Part shown: positions 1 through 12,000 of the stretch, in pieces
How the letters are laid out: every line of letters starts with the position of its first letter
Numbering within the stretch: position 1 is the first letter of the stretch
From: an uncultured Prevotellaceae bacterium
Lineage (GTDB): Bacteria; Bacteroidota; Bacteroidia; Bacteroidales; Bacteroidaceae
DNA length: 64,000 nucleotides
NCBI GenBank assembly: GCA_900318885.1
Contig: ONMN01000013.1
Span: forward strand, 1-64,000
Reading direction: 5' to 3'
Notes under the pieces: model-generated
What the model saw: the letters and a program-made list of their open reading frames with translations, nothing else
Told to the model about the DNA's origin: nothing
Databases searched by the model: none
Position numbers and translations under genes: made by a program

Positions 1-1
1 G

Positions 2-3000
2 GCAGCCGCCTTAGGCTGTCACAAGGCCTCGGTTGGCTACGTGCCCATCGACCTGGACTATCCCGCCGAGCGTGTTGACTATATGCTGCAGGACAGCGGC
101 GCCAAGCTCACCATTGACGAGCAGACCGTCAGCGAGGCCCTTGCCGGTTCATATAGCGGCAGCCTCCGTCCGGCCACACCAGAGAACCTGGCTTACATGA
201 TCTATACATCAGGCTCTACGGGTCAGCCCAAGGGTGTGATGATACAGCACAAGGCACTGCTCAACTTCGTTCACTTCATCCGCAAGGAGTGGCGCTTGAC
301 TGAGCAAAGCCGCATAGCCTGCCATAGCAACTTCGCCTTCGACGCTGCCGTGGAGGACCTCTACCCCGTACTGACCACCGGAGGTACGCTCTATATTGTT
401 CCTGAGGAGGCACGACTGGACATCAGCCTTCTGCGACAGTACCTGAAGGACAATGCCATCACCGGCGGCTGCTATACCACACAGCTGGGACAGCTTCTGG
501 GCAGCGACGAACCTTTGGATGTCGACTACATCTGTCTGGGCGGTGAGAAGATGACTGCCGTTCCGCAGACCACTGGTCGTGTGCTGAACACCTATGGTCC
601 TACGGAGTTTACCGTTGACTCCACCTTCTTTGAGGTAGATCCCAATAAGAGTTACGACAATATCCCCATTGGCCGTCCTCTGTACAACCTCTATGCCTTA
701 GTACTCGACGGCAACGGTCACCTCGTACCCGAGGGAGCCGTCGGCGAGCTGTGTATGGCCGGTCCTCAGATGGCCAAGGGCTACTGGAACCGTCCTGATC
801 TGACGGCCGAAAAGTTCTGCGATGTCACTATTGGTGGACGTACGATGAAGGTCTATCACACCGGCGACCTTGTTCGCTACAATGACAGCGGTGAGTTGGA
901 GTTCCTGGGTCGTATTGACTTCCAGGTGAAGCTGCGCGGTTTCCGCATCGAGCTTGGTGAGATTGAGAGCCGTGCGAACCAGTTTGAGGGTATCCAGCAG
1001 GTCGCCGCCGAGGTGAAGAACGGCCAGACGCTCTGTCTTTACTATACGGCGTCGACAGACATCGACAAGGATGCTCTGAAGGCCTTCCTTGCCGAGACAC
1101 TGGCCGACTACATGGTGCCTTCGGCTCTGATGCAACTCGACGAGATGCCTTTGACCCCCAACGGAAAGGTGAACCGCAAGGCACTGCCAGAACCAGCCAT
1201 CACCAGCTCCGCCGAATACGTAGAACCTGAAGGCGACGTGGAGCGCAAGGTTGCCGACACCATGCAGCAGATATTAAGACTGTCGCAACCCGTCGGTGCC
1301 CTCGATAGCTTCATGGAACTGGGTGGTGACTCTATCAAGGCCATCCGCCTGGTGAGCACCCTGCGCCAGCTGGACGTCAACATCGCCGTTGCCGACGTGA
1401 TGAAACTCAAGACCGTCCGTGCTATTGCCTCTGCCCACACTGAGACAACCATTTCCATCAGTCAGGAGCCTTGGAGCGGAGAAGTGGGTGACACGCCTAT
1501 CGTCAACTACTTCAAAGACCTGCACCTGCCCAAGCCCGCCCACTATCTGCAGAGCATGATGCTGCATTGTAGCGAACGTGTCGACAAAGCTGCCCTGCAG
1601 ACGGCCTTTAACGCTATCACCACCCAGCACGACATGCTGCGTGCCGTCTTCAATGGCGACCGTCTCATGGTGCGGGATGCAAATACCACCATCACCATCG
1701 AAGAGCAGGACATGACCACTGCCAACGATTTCCAAGCCGCCATCAAGGAGGCCGCCCAGGCCGTTCAGGCTGGTATCGACATGCAGCAGGCACTACTGCG
1801 CATCGTGCTCTTCCACGCACCGGCTGCCGACTACCTGTTCATAGCTGTCCACCACCTGATTATCGACGGTGTGTCGTGGCGTATCCTGCTGACCGACCTT
1901 AACGATGCCTATCAACAGGCACTGGAGGGCAAGGACGTGGTTTTGCCCAAGAAGACACATACTTATCAGGACTATGCCAATGCTGCTGCCGAGTACCTGG
2001 AAAGCTACATGCTGGATCAAGAACGGCCATACTGGAACAAGGTGCAACAGAACATGGAGCAGTTGCCCATGTCGTTGGAAAAAGACTACGGCAGAACGTT
2101 CGGCCACCTCGCCGTGACGCTCGACGCCGATGCCACCACGGCTTTCCTAACGGCTCGTGCCAGTGCTTTCAATGCTGACGTGAACGACCTGTTGCTGACA
2201 GCCGTAGGCCGCAGCTATCAGAAGACCACAGGACAGCAAGCCGTGTCGTTCCAGTTTGAAGGACACGGCCGTGAGCAGATGGCCACTCCTTTGGTGACCG
2301 ACCGCACCATCGGCTGGTTTACCTCCATCTATCCCGTCGTCCTGCAACAACTTGGCGGCGAATTGCGCCACGATCTGCGTCTGACGAAGGAAGCCATGCA
2401 CCGCGTGCCCAACAAAGGTGTCGGCTACCATGTGCTGCACTTTATGGGCGACCCCATATTTGACCGCGACCACTCACCGCTAATCTGCTTCAACTACTTA
2501 GGCGAGATGGATGATACGCAGCAGGCAGATTCCTTCTTCACCCTGGCCACCGACGTGGAGGCTGGCGACGATTTCGCCGCAGAAAATGCCGGTGGTACCG
2601 ACATCACCATCAACTGTGAGGTAAAGCACGGTGAGTTCCAATTCTATCTTGATTATAACAAGGCATTGCTGACCGATGCCGCTGCCCGTGAGTTGGCAGA
2701 CTGTACATTGGAGGAAATGCGTCAGCTGACCGACTTCCTGAACCAGTACGACGGACAGGAGATCACTGCCACTGACCTTGGCGAGACAGAATGGACTGAC
2801 GCTGAGTTCCTGCGCGTCAGCCATGAGTTCGAACAGCGCGGCGAGCACCTGCAACGCATCTATCCGTTGCTGCCCATGCAGGAGTCGATGCTGCTGAAAC
2901 ACCTGCAGGAGCCAGAATCGTGGGCCTACCGCCAGGTGAACATCTTCGAGATGAACACGCTACCCACAGAGGCTCAGCTACGCCAGGCACTTGACCGTCT

Positions 3001-6000
3001 GGCCGAGCGCCACGAAGTGCTGCGTACCGCTATCATTCATGACGGCGTGACAGCTTATCGTCAGGCCATCGTTGACAGGAAGTTAGGACTTCGAATGACC
3101 GACGTCAGCAACGCGGCTGACCAGCGGGCTGCTGTTATGCAGTTGCGTGAGGACATCCTGAACCATGACTTCGACCTGCAACGCAAGCCCCTTATGGAGG
3201 TGGTGTGTGCCAAGCGCAGTGCCGACACTTGTTACTTGCTCGTCGTGACCCACCACATCATCGATGACGGCTGGTGTCTGATGATTTACATGAACGACCT
3301 CTTCGATCTCATCGACGGTAAGGAGCTACCGCAGCAGTCGCTGGATGGCCGCTACGAGGCTGCTGTCCGCGAAATCCTGTCGAAGGACCGCTATAAAGCC
3401 CTCAGCTACTGGCAACAGTTGCTGGATGGCTACGAAACGAAGGCCGAGATTCCGTCGAATGGAGAAGTTCCGGAACAGGAGCGCACCCCGGAACAGAACA
3501 TGCAGATAGCCATCGATGCTGAGAAGACCGACCGACTGACCGCCCTGTGTCAGCAGGAGCAGGCCACACTTAGCAATGCCATTGAACTGGCCTGGGGCTT
3601 GGTGCTGCAGACCTACAGCCGCACCGACGATGCCGTGTTTGCCAAGGTCGTGTCAGGTCGTGACAATACGAAGACCGATGTCAACGAGGTGGTGGGACTG
3701 TTCATCAACTCCGTTCCCGTCCGTGTCAAGACCACTAAAGAGAGTACAGCCCGCCAGATGCTGCGCACCCTGCAGCAACAAGCCGCTGAGAGCAGTGCCT
3801 ATGACTTCTGTCCACTGGCCGAGATACAGAACCAGACCGAATTGGGTCGCGAACTGCTTCAGTCCGTCATTGCCTTTGAGAACTACGGCGGTGGTAGCGA
3901 AGAGCAGGCGCCGCAGCGCAGTTTTGAGCTGAACGTGATAGACCTCGGCGAGGAGAACTTCGACGAGTTGAACCAAAACTCATTCATCGACAGCGAGGGC
4001 CGATTGGTGATGAACATCGTGTTCAACAACCATCATTACCGCGAGCAGGACATCCAGCGCGTGCTGCAGATGTTCAAGGTGCTGGTAGAAGGCATGGTTG
4101 CCCAGCCCGACGCACCGCTTTGCACCCTGCCAAGGATGAATGCCGACGACATGGCCCGTACGGTCATCCTGTCGCAGGGCGAGACAATGGCATACAATGC
4201 CGATGAGACATGGGTCGACATGTTCCAGCAGCGCGTCCGTGAGCATCCCGACAACATCTCTGTCGTCGACCGCACAAGCCAGCTGACCTACAAAGAGCTT
4301 GACGAACTGTCGGACCGTGTTGCTGCATGGCTCTTGGCCCAAGGTGTCACTCCTGGCGACTTTGTGGCTATCAAGATGGGCCGTGTGAAGGAGTTTGTCG
4401 TGGCCGTGCTCGGTATTAACAAGACCGGTGCCGCATACGTGCCTGTTGACCCCGAATATCCACAGGACCGCATAGAATACATGCTGGAAGACAGTGAGGC
4501 AAAGGTGGTGATCGACGAGGATACCATGTTGCAGATATCCGCTTCAGGCTCATTCAAGAGCTTGGCCACACCAACTACGCCCTGTTACATGATTTACACT
4601 TCCGGCTCGACTGGCAAGCCCAAGGGTGTGGTCATCAGTCAGGCCAGCGTCCGTGCCTGTGCCGCATGGAACATCAAGGCCTTCTGTCTGGATGCCACGA
4701 AGAAGAACCTCCACCATCCCAGTTTCTCGTTCGACGCCTCCACCTTCGACCTGTTCTATCCCTTGGCTGCCGGTGCCGAGATACACATTCTCGACAACGA
4801 GTTGCGCAAGGACATGGACGGTATGGCCCGCTACATCAGTGAGCACCATATCACCGGTATGACACAGAGTACCGCCATCGGTATGGCATTGCTCAACCAG
4901 TACGATCTGGACATCGAATACATCATGCTTGGCGGCGAGAAATTCCTGCCTGTCAAGAAGACCACCACCAAGCTGTTCAACGGCTACGGTCCCACGGAGT
5001 TCACCTGCTGCTCGTCATATCACGTCATCGATCAGGACAAAGACATCGACATCCCCATCGGACGTGCCGTTCCCAACAGTGCCTCGTTCATCTGCGACAT
5101 GAACGGCAACCTGCTACCGCAAGGTGTTGCAGGTGAATTGTGCCTCGCGGGCGTACAGATAGCCCAATGCTACTGGCATCGCCCGGAACTGACAGCAGAG
5201 AAGTTCTGTGACCGCCAGTTCGGCGACCGCACCTTCAAGGTGTATCGCACTGGCGATTTGGCCCGCTATAACGAGCAGGGCGAACTGGAGTTCATGGGTC
5301 GTATCGACACCCAGGTGAAGCTGCGTGGTTTCCGCATCGAGCTGGGTGAGATAGAGAACCGAGCCTCTCAGTATGAGGGCATCCTTGCCGTGGCTGCCGA
5401 GGTGAAAACTGTCGGCGGTTCCCAGCACCTGGTGCTCTACTACACCGTGTCCAACGGTATCACCGTCGAAAAAGACCTGTTGCGCGACTTCATGTCCGAG
5501 ACACTGACCGAATACATGGTTCCCGACGTCTATATGCCGCTCGACGAGATGCCGATGACCCCTGGCGGCAAGGTGAACCGTCGTGCGCTGCCCGCACCCG
5601 TCATCACCAGTTCCGCCGAATACGTCGAGCCTGAGGGCGACACCGAGCGCGCTATTGCCGCTGCCATGCAGCAGATCCTCGGTATGACGACTCCCGTGGG
5701 TGCACTCGACAGTTTCTACGAATTAGGTGGCGACTCCATCAAGGCCATCCGCCTGGTGAGCATCCTGCGTCAGCAGGGCATTGCCGTTCAGGTGGCCGAC
5801 GTGATGAAGCTCAAGACCGTCCGTGCCATCGCCGGCATCAATACCGATGATAGTGCCATGATGAGCATCAGTCAGGAGCCGTGGAGTGGCGAAGTGAGAG
5901 ACAGTGCCATCTTCTGTTTCTTCAAAGACCAGCATCTCGATGCTCCCAACCTCTTCCATCAGTCGTTGTTGCTGCGCTGCAACAAGCCCATCGACGCCGC

Positions 6001-9000
6001 GATGCTTCAGAAGGCCATCGACGCCCTTGTACTGCATCACGACATGCTACGTGCCATTGTCAAAGACGACCACTTGTTTGTCCGCCCCGCTGACACCCGC
6101 ATACTGCTGGCGCAGCGCGACCTCAGCGACGGCGAGACCGTTGACACCGCCTGCGAGACCATTATCGCGCAGATGGACATGGCGACGAGTCTGTTCGCAC
6201 CGACACTGATCCATACTGCCGCTGGCGACCACCTGTTCCTTGCCGCCCACCATGCCATCGTCGATGGCGTGTCGTGGCGTGTGCTGATGGAGGACCTCGA
6301 CACCGCCTTCCGTCAGTTGACCGACGGCCTCCCCGTCAGTCTGCCTGCGAAGACCAATAGCTATAAGGACTATGTGGACGCTCTTTACAGCTATCGCGAC
6401 AGTTATACATTGCGTCAGGAGATACCCTATTGGGAGCGCCAGCAGAAGCTGTTGCTCAGCATACCCACTTCCAACGGCAAGGATCTCCACCGCCGCTTCC
6501 TGCGTACCAAGGTCAGCATGACCGCTGCCGACACAAAGGCTTTCTCCACTGCCCGCCTGTCCGCGTTCAATGCCGACGTCAACGACCTGTTGCTGACAGC
6601 AGTCAGTCGCAGCTATTGCCGCATGACGGGAGCCACCGCCATGTCCGTCAACTTTGAAGGCCACGGTCGCGAGCCGATGGATACCCCGCTCTACACCGAC
6701 CGTACGGTAGGCTGGTTCACTTCTGTCTATCCCGTAGTTATTGAAAGTCTCACCGGTGACGCTCGCCACGATCTGCGTACGGTCAAAGAGACGCTCCACC
6801 GCATACCTAACAAGGGTCTGGGCTACAACATCCTGCGTTATATTGAAGGTCAGCATTGCAACGCCACACTCTCAAAGAGAGAACCGGTGGCATTCGACTG
6901 CGACCATGTGGCACAAATCGGTTTCAACTATCTTGGCGAGATGGATGGCGAGACCCCGCCCGACGCCGGCACCGCCTTCTTCACCATGCAGGACTACAGT
7001 AGCGACACACCGGCACAGCGCGACATGTCCGGTCCCGACATAGCCATCAACTGTGAGATCAGCGGTGGCATCTTTACGCTGACGCTGGACTACAACGCCG
7101 ACAAGTATCCGACGGCTGCGTCAGAACAGTTTGCCCACGATATTCTGGCCGAAATCAATACACTTACACAATACTTAGCCAGCCATCAGGAGCAGGAGGT
7201 AACGGCCACCGACCTGGGCGAGACAGAGTGGACCGACGAACAGTTTGAGCACGTCGTGGACGACTTCGCCACACGCGGCGAACGGCTGCAGCGTATCTAT
7301 CCCCTCACCCCCATGCAGGAAGGTATGCTGCTGAAACACCTGCAGGAGCCTACTTCATGGGCCTACCGTCTCATCAGCATCTACGAGGCCGACGTTGTGC
7401 CCACGGAGGAACAGTTGCGTCGTGCCCTCGACCGACTGGCAGCGAAGCACGAGGTGCTGCGCACCGCCATCATCCATGAGGGCGTGGAGCAGTATCGCCA
7501 GGCCATCGTCGACCGACAATTAGGCCTGCAGATGGTGGATTTCCGCCATGAGAAAGATCCCGAGGCTGCTATCAAGGCCCTGCGCGCCGACATGCTTACC
7601 AACGGCTACGACCTCCAGCGCCGTCCGCTCTTACAAGTGGTATGTGCCCGTAAGACTGACGACAGTTGCTACCTGCTCATTGCTACCCATCACATCATTG
7701 TCGACGGTTGGTGCATACAGCTCTATATGGGCGACTTGATGCGCTACCTGCAGCAGGAGCTCACTGGCCTCCGTATCGATGCTGACGAATTGAATACCGA
7801 CGGACGCTACGAGGCTGCCGTTCGCGAAATCCTGACAAAGGACAAGGACAAGGCCCTCGGCTACTGGCGTAACCTGCTTGACGGCTTTGAGACGAGGACT
7901 GAAATCCCATCATGGGGCGATGTGCCCGAAGCAGAACAGGCAAAGGAAGACACGCTGTCGATACAGGTGGATGCCGATGCTACTACACAATTGACGCAGC
8001 TCTGTCAGCAGCAGCATGCCACGCTGAGCAATGCTGTCGAGTTGGCTTGGGGTCTGGTGCTGCAGATCTACAGCCGCACTGACGATGCAGTGTTTGCCAA
8101 GGTCGTGTCCGGTCGTGATAATACAAAGACGGATGTCAACGAAGTGGTAGGACTATTCATCAACTCCGTTCCCGTCCGCGTCAAGACCACCAAGGAGAGC
8201 ACTTTCCGCCAGATGGTGCACACCCTCCAGCAACAAGCTGCCGAGACGAATGCCTACGACTTCTGCGCACTCGCAGAGATACAGCAGCAGTCTCCGCTGG
8301 GCAGCCAGTTGTTCCAGTCGGTAACCGCTTTTGAAAATTACAACAGCGGCAACGAAACTCAAGAAACTCCAGCAGGTTCCTTCAATCTGCGCCCATTGGT
8401 CATGACGGAAGAAAACTTCGACGAGATAGCACAGACTGCATACGTCGATGACGAAGGACGATTGGTCCTGAACATTACCTTCAACCGTCAGCACTATCGC
8501 CAGCAGGAAATAGAACGTGTGCTTCAGTTGTTCCAGACGCTGTTGACGAGTTTTGTCCTTTCACCGGATGTACCATTGTCATCACTCGATCTCCTCACCA
8601 AGGAACAGCAGCTTGACATGACAGCCATTGGTGCTGGCAATACAGTTGACTATGACAAGACCGATACTTTGGTCAGCCTCTTCCGGAAGCAGGTGGCCAA
8701 TACACCTGATGCGCCTGCCGTAGTCTTCAAGGACAAGACGCTGACCTATCGCGAGGTGGATACGCTGACCGACCGTCTGGCCGCATACCTTATTAGCAAA
8801 TATAAGGTGCAGCCTGAGGAGGCCGTCGGCGTGATGATTGACCGCTCGGAACTGATGGTCGTCTATCCAATGGCCATCATGAAGGCCGGAGCTGCCTACA
8901 TGCCACTGGACTATCACTTCCCTGCCGACCGTCTGCAGTACATGTGTCAGGATGCCGGTGTACGTCTGGTACTTTCTGAGGCACAACGAGTAAGCCAGGC

Positions 9001-12000
9001 CATGCCCGACTTCCAGGGCGATGTTCTCACAAACGATGTTTTGGCTACGCTACCGCCCTGCGACATCGAGTTCTCTCGGAGAGAGTGTGCAACACCATTC
9101 TCTGACCGACGGTCAGAGTGTGGCGTTGCAATGCCAGTTGTCAGTGCAGAACAACGCTACGTGCTGCTCTATACCTCCGGTTCCACTGGTATGCCGAAGG
9201 GTGTAGCTTTGGAACACCATAGCATCGTGAATTTCTGCCACTGGTATGTCAAGGAGTTCCAGATGACACCCACCGACCATGCTTTAGGCTATGCCAACTT
9301 CGGTTTCGATGCCCACATGATGGACATCTATCCGGCATTGACCATAGGTGCCTCCGTTTACATCATATCCAGCGAGATGCGTATGGATCTCATGGGAATG
9401 AACCAGTATATGGAAACGAACGCCATCAATATTGCCTTCATGACGACGCAGGTGGGCTACATGTTCGCCACAGTCATCGAGAACAAGTCGCTCAGACTAT
9501 TGTCGGTAGGTGGTGAGAAACTGATGCCTCTCCGGAAGCCTCGTTTTGATTTCTATAATGCTTATGGACCTACGGAGTGTACCATTTTCTCCACCTTATA
9601 CAAGATCACCAGTGACTACGACTCTTCCCTCATCGGCCGACCTTTGGACAACTACCGATTGTTTGTGGTAGATGAAAGCCTTCGTCTGGTACCGAAAGGC
9701 GTGGCTGGAGAGCTCATTATTGCTGGTGAAGGCGTAGGTCGAGGCTATCTGCATCCTGCTGAGAAGGATGCCCATAAGTTCACTACGCTGTTTGGCCAGC
9801 CCTGTTACCGTACGGGTGACCTGGTGCGTTGGAGCGAAGATAATAACATTGAATTCTTAGGACGTATTGATGGACAGGTGAAACTGCGTGGCCTGCGTAT
9901 TGAGATGGGCGAAATTGAGGCCCGCGCTACAAAGTATGAAGGTGTGAAACAGGTAGCCGCTGCCGTCAAGAAGATTGGAGGCGTGGAAAACCTATGTCTC
10001 TATTATACAGCAGAAACCCCAGACCAGACTATCGACCAAGATGCGTTGAAAGCCTTCCTAGCTGAGACGCTCACCGACTTTATGGTACCAACCGCCTATA
10101 TGCAGCTCGACACAATGCCACTGAACGCCAACGGTAAGATAGACCGCAAGAACCTGCCAGAGCCGAAGGTGGAATTGGAAGAAATTGTGCCACCGGAAAC
10201 GGAGATGGAGCAGAAGGTGTTTGACATTGTGTCGGAAATGCTGAATGCAACGCCACACTCTGACCGTCGGTCAGAGAATGGTGTTGCCTTCGGCGTAACG
10301 AATAACCTTGTCTCATTAGGTCTCTCTTCACTTGCCGCTATGCGCTTGAGTGCAGCCCTTCAAAATCAGTTGCACGTACAGGTGAAGATGGCTGATATCA
10401 TGAAGCAACCAACGGTGCGGGGCATTGTCGCTGCGTTGTCGGAAACCGATGACCAGCAAATGCTGAAACCTTACGAACGCCGTGAGTTCTATCCGTTGAC
10501 GGAAAACCAGCATGGTCTGTATATTGACTGGGAATTGAATCGCGAAACGACACAATACAACATACCTGCCATCTACCGTTTCGACCATATTGATGCCAAC
10601 AAACTCATTGAAGCATTGAAGCAGTCGATGGAGGCACACAACTACCTGAAGACCCGACTCGCAAAACCGGAAGGCGAGGTGATGCAACAACGCCACGATG
10701 ACGAGCCTGTGGAGGTGACATTCACCACCGTAGAGCAAGAGCCCGACACGACGTTCTTCCAGCAGAAGGTGAAACCCTTCGACCTGTTTGAGGACAAGCT
10801 GTACCGTTTGGAAATCATTTCGTCGCCGAGTAGTGTCTATCTGTTTATTGACATTCACCACATTCTGTATGACGGACTGTCAACCAGCATTTTCTTAGGT
10901 GATGTGCTGAAGGCATACGGAGGCGAACCATTACAGCCAGAACACTATCAGGCATACGACTTCGCCCTCTATGAGAAAGAACTGATGAGTGGCGACGCCA
11001 TGACAGAGGCAGAGCAGCGCTTCGACGGTCTCGTAGCCGACTCACAAGTGCTGAGCTATGCCGACTCGTCAAAGCCCGACGGTGTGGCTGACGCATCGGT
11101 GAAGACAACGATTCCCGCAAAAGCCATCGATGATTTCTGCGCTGCCAACGGCGTGACCATAGGCAGCTACATGCAGGCCGCCTTCGCCGAAACTGCGCGT
11201 AGACTGGCCAGAGCAGAGTCACCGTTCTACCTGACCGTCAGCAATGGACGTGCTGCGGGCTCAGAACTGATGTCGTGTGTCGGAATGTTTGTCAAGACAC
11301 TGCCGGTGGTTCGCCCGGCTACCAGTGCCGATACGACCACAGCCGACTATGTGAAAGCTATGCACGAAGAGCTGCAGCAGACCTATGCCCAAGACTTCTA
11401 TCCATACACGCGTTTGGTGGAACGCCACGCCCTGCGTGCTGAGGCTATGTTTGTCTATCAGGGTGGACTCCATGAAGGTGGCGATATTGCCGGTGTAGAA
11501 CAACTGTCGGTGGAACTTGACACGACGAAGTTCCCGTTGACGGTGACTATCTATCCTGAGGAAGGCGAATATGCCGTTTACATAGAGTATGATGGCATGC
11601 GTTACAGCCAGAAAGACATGATGTTGCTCGCCTCCGCAGTGAAAAACATGTCGATGAGTATGGCAGCCAGTCAGTTGCTGGCTGATGCCCAGACCGTGGA
11701 TGAAGCAGAGAAGGGGGAACTTATAAAGATCGGTACTGGCAACACGCTGGACTATGATAAGACCGATACGTTGGTAAGTCTCTTCCGCAAGCAGGCGGCC
11801 AAGACACCTGATGCGCCTGCCGTAGTCTTCAAAGAAAAGACGCTGACCTACCATGAGGTGGATACACTGACTGACCGTCTGGCCGCACACCTTATTAATA
11901 AATATAAGGTACAGCCTGAGGAGGCCGTCGGCGTGATGATTGACCGCTCGGAACTGATGGTCGTTTATCCAATGGCCATCATGAAGGCCGGAGCCACCTA

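Noticed and set aside
1851..1880. HHLIIDGVSW and HHAIVDGVSW (near 6250) as extra condensation domains
   Set aside because: The following EGHGRE, NKG.GY and FNYLGEM motifs, the DGVSW ending and the position directly after GGDSI carriers identify epimerization domains instead.
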